In this document: in pieces, positions 36,270 to 46,310 of the stretch
Layout of the letters: every line of letters begins with the position of its first letter
Numbering within the stretch: position 1 is the stretch's first letter
Position numbers and translations under genes: made by a program
Origin: Ganoderma boninense
Lineage: Eukaryota > Basidiomycota > Agaricomycetes > Polyporales > Polyporaceae
DNA length: 64,000 nucleotides
Direction of reading: 5' to 3'
NCBI GenBank assembly: GCA_002900995.3
Contig: CM035304.1
Span: 5,100,134-5,164,133, forward strand
Notes under the pieces: model-generated
The model's input: only the letters and a program-made list of their open reading frames with translations
The model's database searches: none
What the model was told of the DNA's origin: nothing

Positions 36270-37992
36270 TTATATGATGTCCTCAACCTTCTTCTCCTCG
36301 TCCAAGCTGGTGCGCCCGCTGGGGTCCTTTATGCCTTGCCCATCTCTACACCCGGGGTATTCGCCATTTATGATCAGAACCTCGGAGACTCTCTGCGGTG
36401 ATCTGACCTCGTGATCGCTCCTCGTCGTCGTCGTCGTCGTCGTTTGGATTGTAAAACTAGGGGGAAGAACTTGCATGCTGGGAGATTGGGCATTTTCCAG
36501 GAGCGCTCTTTTCATATGCAACCTATTCAATGCTACGAGGACGATAATTATTGTTGGGTAGATGGCCTAGGATTGACAGAAAAAGGTGGAAAGCAAATGA
36601 GATGTGTCCCGGCAACGCATTTGAGCTTGAGGAGCTAGGAGACGCACGATGAGAGGGACGAGGGAGCCAAAGATGGCGACATAAAAAATGTCAAAAATGT
36701 CCCTTTCGTAGATTGCATTTGCCGGCCGCACAAACTTATACTTGTCAACCTGGAAGCAGACAACGGCAACCTGCACACACGGCGTCGTCAATTCGGAATC
36801 AATGTATGAAGGAGTGCAACAGAGAACCGCCGCTCTATACGAAACAAACTTACCCAGAAGGCAAGAGATATTGTCCCCGACTCTAAAATGAGAGCAACTA
36901 ATTTTTTCACCTGGGAAGCTCGGGGCCCTGTGACAAGGTATTCCCGCAAACGCTTCCGCGACCTCCTGACAAAACGCAAAACGCTGAGCAGTTGCGAGGG
37001 GGAATCAGGGTGCCGCAAATGACACGCACCATGCCTTGAATCCAATTAGGAGCGTGGAGACAAGATTGGTTGCGAGCGATAACACGCTGGCAGCAATCCC
37101 TGCAGGGAATCCTTCGGACGTAAATCCAATGGCAACCATCAACTCGATTGTCTGAGCGGCCCCGTAGACAAAGGTCGTGCCCGAGCTGCAGCTCATGTTA
37201 GTGTCTATTACTCCAAGGACTGTGAAGAAGCATGTGAGACATTTGATCTAAGGCCAGTGTCCAAGAGACTCACCGAACGTCGCCAACAAGAACACAGTGC
37301 AGACCACTTTTACCGCTCGATTTCTGCGCCAAACGACGCAAGCTCTCCAGCACACGATGGCGCCTCCAAAAATAACCTGTGAAGACCACCTGTTAGCAAA
37401 GCGTTACTTCCTCGATTCAAGGCATTCATGAGAACAGACATTAAGGGTTAGTGCCGCAGTCCCAGAGCAATATTGAATTCGAGAATAGTTTTTGACTGAG
37501 AAGAGCTGAGATATTACTCCTTGCGGTGGGATGTTAGCGTTGGGCCATAGAATGATACCTGAGTAAATCAAGAGAGACAAGTAGTTGGACTTGGCCAAAA
37601 GAATTGAGGCCACAACATATATCGTTGTGGAGGTGAAAAGGGCGAGGATAGTCAACGACAAGATGACTGCCTTGAGTCGCGTTTTCGGGGTGCATCTATG
37701 GCAGGTCCGCGTTTGCAAATGCGAGTGATGTGGGAAAACAAAGGGAACGCACTGCGCAGCAAGGGCGTATATCGACAGTAATGAGAGGACGGCAAGGGTA
37801 CCTAGTAGCAGCATGCAGGTCGGTCAATCTGGTAAAAGGTACGATTGGCCATGAGTGCGCCGCACCGTACAGGCCAACAAGTAAACCAATTATTGCAAAC
37901 TCTTCTCGGATTCCACGGGCGTGGGCTTGATAGTTGGATTCGTTGAACGTATCGGTCCAAGTGGTACCAGAAGACTGCACCGGGGAAGACAT
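36270..37992 (-). CDS. Orphan seven-helix membrane protein, paralogue A
   Basis: Eight exons (37992-37866, 37801-37753, 37695-37440, 37376-37274, 37219-37030, 36965-36854, 36770-36648, 36566-36270) give 418 residues. Seven hydrophobic segments are visible, including AIIGLLVGLYGTLAVLSLLS, VILSLTILALFTSTTIYVV, the WRACVVWRRNR helix end, AAQTIELMVAIGF, LILESGTISLAFW and IAIYPTIIIVLVALN. The WRACVVW-type motif and the YPTIIIVLVALN last helix recur in basidiomycete orphan membrane families known to me only as hypothetical proteins. The C-terminal tail is short and holds a poly-Thr run encoded by a CGT/ACG microsatellite (about 36417-36441). No signal peptide is apparent. Paralogue B lies upstream in the same orientation, with an inverted-repeat element between the two. 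Confidence 0.8.
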
Positions 37993-38436
37993 GTGTCGCT
38001 TGAAGATCGGTTGAGGACAACTTGTAAACGACGGCGCCTGTGCGTGATCCCCTGCAAAACCTCTTTACTTAAGTATACATGGCAGAGCGCTGTTTGCCGT
38101 CACCGCCGACATACCATGAGAGATACAAGGTGTCATGCAGGACAGGACCTGTGGTGCTGTGCGGCTCAACCGCCAACATTTGCCATATAGATCCCTCCGA
38201 AGACTCGGAACTTGGCGAAGACGAGTCCAGAACTAGAGCACTCGCTCACACACTAGGAGCGTCTTTGAACCCACCACAGGCACGATGCGGTGCGAAAGGC
38301 TGTGGTCGGACGTACCTGTTCCGCCTCTCGGATTCCACCAACACCGGTGGTCAATGGCCATGTTGTCCGAGCTTATCAATACCATATTCTGCGTTCTGGA
38401 GGGAAGCGGGGACGGGTGGAAGAAATCAAAGCTATA
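37993..38436. other. Upstream region of seven-helix gene A
   Basis: About 440 bp between the start codon of gene A and the inverted-repeat element; presumably its promoter. No clear TATA box was identified. Confidence 0.3.
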
Positions 38437-39115
38437 GGGGTAGTCAAAGATGTAGCTTCGGTGGTCGCTTCGGGGAGTCGCTTCGAGAGACGCTTCGGGG
38501 GGGCGAAGCGTCGAAGCGACTTGAATCGTCGGTGCTACTCTGGAGTAGCACCGCACCCCCGAAGCCGCTTCGCCTCAAGTCGCTTCGCCCCCTTATCCCG
38601 TCATATCTGTACTTAACCTGCGTTAAACGCCAAAAGAATTAATTTGATCCCTTCGGTAGCATAATGAAACTTGGACCCCCAGGCCCATGAGAAAGGCTTT
38701 GCACGTACGCACTGCAGGACCATACTCGCAGCCGACTTAGATCTCTAGCCTCTCTCTCTGCATGACCATCAAGCTATGGTGCTCTGCTGCAGTGCTACTC
38801 CTGGAATGCTTCCGAGAGAGGGCCAGACTGGTTCCAATACCAGCAGCAAGCACCCGGTGCTAGCGTCGTCACCTCCAGCCGGCTTGGGCAATGGCCAAGG
38901 CCACTGCAACTGTCGGGAAGGGATGCAAACGCGAAGGAATTATCAGATAAGTGCCACACAGAGATGTCGAATCGACCGCCGAAGCAACTACAGAATCGAG
39001 TGTTACATGTGGGGTGGTCAGAGTGACCACCCGATTCTATGACGCTTCGGTGTGGGCGAAGCGACTCAGAATCGCCTGTCGAAGCGACCTCAGAATCGAC
39101 ATCTTTGACTACCCC
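38437..39115. mobile_element. Non-autonomous TIR element (MITE-like) with GTCGCTTCG subterminal repeats
   Basis: Left end GGGGTAGTCAAAGATGTA (38437-38454) and right end GACATCTTTGACTACCCC (39098-39115) are inverted repeats matching at 17 of 18 positions. Both subterminal zones are filled with CGCTTCG/CGAAGCG motifs in both orientations, the kind of array a transposase binds. A perfect 9-bp palindrome with a 4-base loop lies at 38531-38552. The 679-bp element has no coding capacity, so it would depend on a transposase elsewhere. The outer flanks are AT-rich (TATA on the left, TTATA on the right), so the target duplication is ambiguous. It occupies the intergenic space between two paralogous genes. 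Confidence 0.75.
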
Positions 39116-39265
39116 TTATAAAGCCGCTTTGCCTCTCCAGCGCATCTTAGGCAATGGCGCGCATCCGTCCGCCCGAGCCATCGCATGTCCGCAATGACTC
39201 CATATATCAACGAATCCTTGTTAACAATCAGCATGTCGAAAACTCGCTAAAGGCGGTTTGCCGTA

Positions 39266-40790
39266 TTAGCAATTTGAGATTGGGTCTCCCACAAGAGAGA
39301 GGTGTAGAGTCGGCAAAGACTGGCCATGCTGTGAAAGCCCTCTCTCTATGTGTGACCTATTGAGGGCAACAAGTACTATGACGATGGTGGGGTAAATGGC
39401 CTAGGGTGAACGGAGAAATATCGGAAAGGCGAATGAGACATCCTTTCGGAACTGTGCAGTTGAACACGACGTACGATGAGGGGCACGAGGCAGCCATTTA
39501 TGACGACACTAATGATGTCGAAGAAGCCCTCTCGGTAGTGGAGACTTGCTGTCTGTATGTACTGGTATTGGCCGACCTGGAAACCAAGAATAACCACCTG
39601 CAAGGAAGTAGTCAATGGCTCGCGTACGAAATATAATGACGGTGCCACCCGGCTACATGGGTTCACGGCGCAACTTACCCAGAATGCAGAATAAAGTGCA
39701 CCGGACTCGATGAGAAGAGCGAACAATTTTTTCACTTGGGCAGCTCGAGGGCCGGCCACGAGATAACCCCGCAGACGCTTTCTCGATTCCCTGAACAACC
39801 TGTGAATTCATGGGCAGACATTTTCAGGACATATTGGACCCACCATGCTTTGACTCCAACGAGACCTGTGGCCATGAGATTGGTGGTGAGAGAGAGGACG
39901 CATGTAGCAATTCCTACTGGGATCCCTTCGTACATAAAGCCGACAATATATGACTCTTCCGCCTCAATCAAAGGGGGTCTTGTGTTGCAGCTCCGTTTAG
40001 TGTCTACGACACCCAGGGCTAGCGGACACTGTGAGATGTTGTAATCAAGAATTACTAATGCAAAGGGCATACCAAACGTGGCCAGCACGAAGACGGCGCA
40101 AAGGACCCTTACGGTTCGGCTTCCGTGCCAGACAACGCAAGCTCTCCAACACACGATGGCATCTCCTAGTGCAATCTGTGAAGGACATCCGTTAGTAATG
40201 TGTTCAGGTTCATTCAGAACACAGGAGAATCACAGACGTTCAGTGTGAGTGCAGCAGTACCAGAGCAGTCGTGGAGCTGCGTGTAATCTTTGACGAAAGA
40301 GGGCGCATTGTATGGGTTGATATTGCTATTTGGCCACAGATAGAAACCACCCATAATAAAGTCGAAGAGGGCGAAAGTTTGGACGGAAAGGATTGAGGTG
40401 ACGGTGTACATCGTTGTGGAAGTAAAGAGGGTGAATATTGTTAGAGACAAGGCGATGGTAGTAAGCTGGGTGTTCCGGGTGCACCTGCAAAGCATACGTT
40501 GCACTCTTTAGCAAATGCGTCAATCAATGATCGAGACGGGCCGCGGGACATACTGATTAACAAGAGCATATATCGACATCGCAGTAAGAACGAGGAGGAC
40601 ACCTAGCGGCGGTGCGTTTTGTTTTATTCGATGACGCGATAAATGTGGATCTTCCGTACATTCACGTACCGTATAAACCTACGTGCAAGCCGATCGTTGC
40701 AAAATGCTCTTGAAACACATGGTCGAAGAACAGATAAGCCGATTGGTCGAATGTCGTGGGTGCGGGATCAGCGCTCGTCGTCAGAGACAT
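39266..40790 (-). CDS. Orphan seven-helix membrane protein, paralogue B
   Basis: Same architecture as paralogue A. The N-terminus MSLTTSADPAPTTFDQSAY leads into HFATIGLHVGLYG, then VLLVLTAMSIYALVNQ, IALSLTIFTLFTSTTMYTV, the identical CSGTAALTLNV, the WRACVVWHGSR motif, a fifth and a sixth helix (VKKLFALLIESGALYSAFW) and the final AIYPTIVIVLVALNRS. Intron positions I could check match those of A; the acceptor tag before CCCTGGGTG restores FALGVVDT. The C-terminus is shorter than in A and ends DPISNC. The frame appears intact. A and B are clearly a tandem duplication that has since diverged. Ligand and role are unknown; the seven-helix topology is only suggestive of a receptor. Confidence 0.78.
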
Positions 40791-41558
40791 GGGTAGGAAG
40801 ACTTTGAGGATGAAACCGCGAAGGATATGCGCGATAGAGCGGGCTCTAGCGACTTTTGATATATAATATCGCCAGCCTTTCCGAGTGGTGGTGGCGAGAT
40901 TGTGGCGGGTCCAGCAGAGTCGCGGAAGTTGTGGTGCTGTGTCTGGTGGTCTAATATAGCCCATCGAGACGGTACTGTACGTACATAAGGCGGTCCCTGC
41001 ATGTAAGCCGGAACACAGCCATGCTTCTGAGCGTGTCCGTAGTTAATTTGACTCCAGGTTTCGGAGCGCTGTAAGTAGCCCGCGACATGACGTTGCGCGG
41101 TACGCCTTACGTATATGCCCGTTGAACTGCTTCACATTTGTCATAGACGACAGGTGGGGTCCGGCCAGTGATCAATCGATCAAGGCTTTCCCGACCTTGC
41201 TGAGCAGACTCTGGCCATACCTTCATCCATCATCCCTTTGCCCACTCATGATACGGAGCGACCCTTTGTTAGACCAAGACAGCGACAGTACAAAGCTCCA
41301 AGACTGTCAAGCTACAACTGACGGTTCAGCGCATAAAACTCCAAGCTACGTTGGCGACTCACCAAACCCAATCTCAACTCTGCTGAGGTTAGGAGCTGGA
41401 AGGCACGCCGAACAACCCCTCCTCAAGAAAGTCGGCCTCATTAACAATAGAAGATGTACACGATCTACAATACATTGCGTTATAGCAGTCTCTGTGTCCA
41501 ACAGCAAGAAACATGATGGGTAACAAACCTGAACTTCCGCCAACTCCTCTGCCTACGT
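40791..41558. other. Intergenic region
   Basis: About 770 bp between paralogue B and RTF1 (both minus). It should hold the promoter of B and the 3' end of RTF1. No gene recognised. Confidence 0.35.
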
Positions 41559-43760
41559 CTAGAAGTCGCCAAGATCGATCTCCACGCTTTGCAGCAGGCT
41601 GGCCTCGAAGCTCATGTTGCCGCTGCCTTTGGGAGCATCCCTGGCCGGGGTCCCCGCGGGCGAGACCGACTGAGGCGTCGCATCGCCAAGGCCGGGAGTT
41701 CCTGGGGTACCGGGCCTACAGGAAGACAGGAAAGTGAAGTTGAGTACGCACCATAGCCATTGTCACCGACACAAACAATTCGTCAACGAGCCATCCCCAA
41801 ACCCACACGCAACGCAACGAAAACGAACACCGACCTGGAAGTCCCCGCACCCAACATCTTCGCCCTCAGCCTCGCCGCCGCGTCGAGTGCTCCAGGCGTC
41901 GCCCCCGTCGGCGTCGCAGCGCCGCTCCCCGCTGCGCTCGCGCGGAGGAGCTTCTCGCGGCGCCTGCGCTCCATTTCCGCGCGCTCGGCCTTGCGAACCT
42001 GCTCCTGGTTGAGGCGTCGGTTGCGCTCGTTGACCTTGGCGAGGACGTCGGCGGCGTCCTCTGCGCGCGCAGGCGCGCTTGCCTGGAGCTCGGCGAGCTT
42101 CGCATCGATTTGTGCGACCTCGGCGAAGTCCTGCCGGCGGAAGGCGAGTGTGCGCGCCTGCTGCAAGCGCGAGCGCTCCATGGCGAGCGACATGCCGGAC
42201 TTGTTCGCGGATGCGTTGATGTCGCGCTTGCGCTGCAGGATCGAAGCGATGTCGCTCTAGGTAGCGAGAAGACAATAACGATGTGGTTAGATGTTGTGGT
42301 GCACACGGAGAGGCAGGAGGGTTGTGAGCAGACCTCGGTCATTGGTTGGTTGGCGAGCTTCTGGAGCTGCGCGGCCTTCTTCTCGAGCTGACGCTTCGTT
42401 GGGAGCTTAACCTTTTCGGTTTCGCACGTCTTCTGCAAGCGTTCGAACTCTTTCTGTGGGGCAGAACGTAAATGTCAGGTCAGTAATATTGTCCCAGATC
42501 TGTTGCGACGCACATCCTCGAACGGGCCGTTGGAGATCTTGTCCATAGCGAACCGACGCGTCGAGTCCCCGTGCTTGAGTTCAATCTCTTGGTTCACAGT
42601 CTGGTCGTTCACTTTGTAGGGCTTGACGGTAGCTTCCGGAACGTCTGTGTTCGACCAAGTCCATGGACACTGAACAAACACATTCTCGTGGGTAGGCACT
42701 GTAACCTACCAACGACCTCGCATATTCGGTATACAGGCTGCTTGCTCTCCTCGCCGATAAGATAGCGCACCCAGGCACCTATGTTGACGGTATCAGAACC
42801 TACGCGAAGTTGGAGGAAAGAGAAGTGAAACATCACCCTTGATATACTCCGTGAACCAGGGCGCCATGCAGTATTTGGCTATTTGATTGCGAGAAACTCG
42901 GCACTTGTCCAAGTCCTCCATCGTTGTTGGGGGCTCCTCTTCTGGCGCGACTTTGCTAAACAGCTTGCGGTCCCGCTCCTCCTCCTCCTCGTACTTGGTG
43001 ATTTGACCGTCTTCTTCTTCCTCATCAGAGGTTTCCATATCCATAGGAGAGGACGAGCGGTCGCGCTTGGGAGAGTTTGTCCTCGTCTGCTCCCGTCAGA
43101 AGACGCGCCTAAAGGGAAAGGAATCATGCATACCCGTTTCTTCTCGTCCTTGGCTTTCCGCTTCGCCTTCAGCTCGTCGAGCTTCTTGCTCTTCTCTTTC
43201 GTGGCGCCGCGTACGACGTGTTGTCCTTCGAGACAGTGAGGTGTATGCGCATGAAGACGAAGTAGAATGGACGTACGTTTCGCGGTCTTGGACACACCAT
43301 CCTCCGCTGCTGCCCGTCCGCTCTGGAGCTTCAACATCTGGTCCAACTGCCGCTTGTCGGCGAACCGTTGTAGCTCCTCCTGCCTCTGTGCAAGAAGCTC
43401 CTCGCGCTCAAATTCAGGCATCATCATGAGACTAGAAGACAATGAGGACGACGTATCGATAGCTGAGTTATGTCCACATACCGAAGTCTGTCCTCCTCGT
43501 CGATGAATTTCCCTTCCAGGGGGTACGGATTTGACTCTGCGTCCTCTTCGCTCTCAGGTTGACCTGCATCGGACGCCGAGTCATCGTTGGGACTTTAAGG
43601 GAGAGTCAGGGAACAAAACGGGTTGTCGAAGTGGAAAGAGAGCTTACTCGGCCTTGCGCCGTTTGGAAGACGTGTCTTGTTGCCTTCTCTTTCGCTTCTT
43701 TTCCGTGGCACCGGCAAGCTCGAGCAACTCATCGTCAATGTCGCCCTCAGAATCAGACAT
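41559..43760 (-). CDS. RTF1: Paf1 complex subunit RTF1 (Plus3 domain)
   Basis: A multi-exon gene. The acidic N-terminus MSDSEGDIDDELLELAGATE is followed by the conserved YPLEGKFIDEEDRL and PEFEREELLAQRQEELQRF block, then DKRQLDQMLKLQ, a Lys-rich segment (KSKKLDELKAKRKAKDEKKR) that corresponds to the histone-modification region, an acidic linker, and the Plus3 domain starting MEDLDKCRVSRNQIAKY and including WVRYLIGEESKQPVYRICEV. The C-terminal coiled part has MERSRLQQARTLAFRRQDF and ends LLQSVEIDLGDF-stop. RTF1 couples the Paf1 complex to elongating RNA polymerase II, stimulates H2B ubiquitination and binds Spt5 through Plus3. The start is the methionine before SDSEGD; an in-frame upstream ATG at 43928 is unlikely. 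It diverges from SOF1. Confidence 0.93.
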
Positions 43761-44077
43761 GGTAGGCAAAGTCGTCAGGAAAGGGAGAGCGGGGCAGGAG
43801 CAGGCGAGAGGGTGGATTGTCGTTTGGAGAACAGAGCCTTGCGCGTGGCTGGGCCACTCCATCAACTCCTCGGCCTTTCCCGGAACTAGCTTTTCTGAGC
43901 CATTTTGCCATGGGCGCCTGCTGCTCAAGGGCGTCTCAGTCCGAATACGCTCGATCCCATTTCCATCCTTCCACTCTCCTCCTCACATCCCCGTCGTCGC
44001 TCCCTGCCCCACCTGGTACAACTTTGGACATAGAGAACGCTTAGATTACTCCGGGAAATAACCAGCGTTTAGCCTCC
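43761..44077. promoter_or_regulatory. Shared divergent promoter of RTF1 and SOF1
   Basis: 317 bp separate the two start codons, so one region must drive both a transcription-elongation and a ribosome-biogenesis gene. No TATA box is obvious, as is common for housekeeping genes. Confidence 0.6.
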
Positions 44078-46310
44078 ATGGTCGTGAGTTTTGGCGACCT
44101 TTTGTCTGGCTCGGTCGAAGACTCAATGACCCTCAGAAAATCAACGTTCTCCAACATGCGCCCTCTGCCCATCTCCCGGCGCGACCAGGAGACCCCACTC
44201 CAACTTCCAGGAACCTTGATCCTCTTATGCACCCTTTTGCTCGTGCGAGGGAACGGACAAGAGCACTAAATGCGGCAAAGATGGAGCGTATGTTCGCAAA
44301 ACCGTTCGTGGCAAGCTTGGAGGGCCATGTGGATGCGGTCGAAACCATGGCAAGGAAGCCAGATACATTGGACATTGTCGCGAGTGGGAGCTGGGATGGA
44401 GGTGCGTTCCATTTCACTGTTATATGGATTAGGACATGGATCGGGTATGTTCACCTCAGATGTGAGCACGGGTTGGCGGGAGGTGGCTTTGGGCATAATT
44501 GCGGCACGTACTGGACGCCGGACGCCGAAGAACTGCGAATAAGTATGTGACCTCGTGCCCTCCATAAATCAACCGTCGTAGGTGGTTTCCAAAAACTTCC
44601 CGCCTGCCGAGCATAGCTCGATACTCAGGGACGGAGAGTATCTACTCGTAAATTTTTGCCGTAGCTGCATTCGTACATGTTCTCGTGCAATTTCAGGTCC
44701 AGAAGTCTCCAGGACGGGTTCGTAACTCGTCATCAGAAATGCACCTGTGATGTAATTTAAGAGCTGTCCAAGGTCTCCTACGCCGATATGACTGTGATGT
44801 ATATTATGCGTGGTTATTCGGCGTGCTTATCACATCTCTTTTTTCATCATAGGACTCATTCTCCACGATGTATCGAGAAGACAAAGATTATTTCAAGTCG
44901 ACGACGCGCACAAGGGCAAGGTCTCTGGCGTTTGCTTTGGGCAACAAGATCGATTGTTGAGTTGCGGGGTAGACCGGAATATCAAGCTATGGGACACCCA
45001 AAGCGACGACGAATCTGGCGCTGGCCCCTCTCGGGTGGGTTAAACCTGGGAATTCTTTTTGATTCTGCGATATGACACTATCACCGTAGAGAAAACCCAT
45101 GAGCATTTTCCCCGGAAAAGCCGCATTCAAGTAGGCGTCTGCGCTCCAGGTGTCCTGTTTACTGCGCACTAACCACGCGTAGCTCCATAGACCATCATCG
45201 CTATGACCCACTTTTTGCCACAGCGTCCAACCTTGTACAAGTTTGGGACGAGACGAAGTGAGCTGGACGACTACATTTTGTCACACGATGCTGAATGCTT
45301 TGAATCGCAGGAGCGCCGCGATATCAAACTTAACCCTACCCACTTCGACGGAAACCGTCACCGCCGTCCGGTTCAACCTTGCCGAGGCGTCAGTGCTAGC
45401 CAGTATAGGTTCAGATCGCAGCTTCACGCTCTATGACATACGAACCGGGAAGGCCGAACGACGGATTATCATGCAAGTACGTCAAAGGCCCCGTTTTTCT
45501 CTGAAACATTCTGAATGAAAGCGAACTCTAACTTTCTTCAACCTTCCCTTCTAGATGCGCAGCAACGCGCTATCGTGGTCTCCGACATTCCCGACGACGG
45601 TGCTTCTCGCATCGGAGGACCACAACCTTTACACATTTGACATCCGATCTCTCACTAACCCTTCGCAAATATACAAGGGCCATGTCGCCGCGGTCATGTC
45701 CTGCGACTGGAGCCCGACGGGTCTTGAGTTCGTCAGCGGTGGCTGGGACAGGACAGTGCGAGTATGGAAGGAAGGACGGGGGTCATCCCCTGAGGTGTAT
45801 CACACAAAACGCATGCAAAGGTATGGCCTCCACCGCGATCGTCGGCGAGCAGATAACGGATGCAGGATGCCTCCTCTGTAGAGTCATGTCGACACTGTAC
45901 ACGGGGGACTCACGATTCGTCCTCTCGGGCTCGGACGACGGCAACGTCCGGGTCTGGAAGGCGCATGCGTCCGACAAGCTGGGAATCATCACCGCGCGCG
46001 AGCGTGCCGCCATTGAGTATCGCGAGAGCCTCAAGTCGCGCTGGAGGGCGGACGCCGAAATAGGAAAGGTTTCGCGGTACGTTATTGGTCCCCCTCTTTT
46101 TTACCGACCGACCACCGCTGACACTTCTTGGGCGATGGGCACGCTAGGACGCGGCACATCCCGAAGCCCGTGTACAAGGCTGCCCAGCTCAAGCGGACGA
46201 TGCTCGAGGGGCAGCGCGTCAAGGAGGAGCGGCGGCGCAAGCACACTCGTGCGGGCGAGCACAAACCAAAAGCAGAGCGGAAGAAGGTCGTCATTACGGA
46301 GCAGTCGTAG
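44078..46310 (+). CDS. SOF1: Ribosome biogenesis WD-repeat protein SOF1 (DCAF13 homologue)
   Basis: Nine exons (44078-44083, 44137-44401, 44853-45034, 45090-45130, 45183-45257, 45311-45476, 45555-45820, 45882-46076, 46148-46310) join in frame for 452 residues. The first exon is only ATG-GTC and continues as KINVLQHAPSAHLPARPGD, the family N-terminus. Diagnostic stretches: RNLDPLMHPFARARERTRAL, AAKMERMFAKPFVASL, then WD repeats ending NIKLWD, LVQVWD, SFTLYDIRTG, TVRVWKEG and NVRVWKAHASDKLG, and the C-terminal Sof1 domain with RHIPKPVYKAAQLKRTMLE. SOF1 is part of the U3 small-subunit processome and is needed for 18S rRNA maturation in the nucleolus. Intron 2 is 451 nt, far longer than the rest, and probably contains an old insertion. 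Confidence 0.93.

Noticed and set aside
37513..37551. Potential 39-nt intron in seven-helix gene A
   Set aside because: Too short, and paralogue B translates the equivalent segment (YLWPNSNI), so it is coding.
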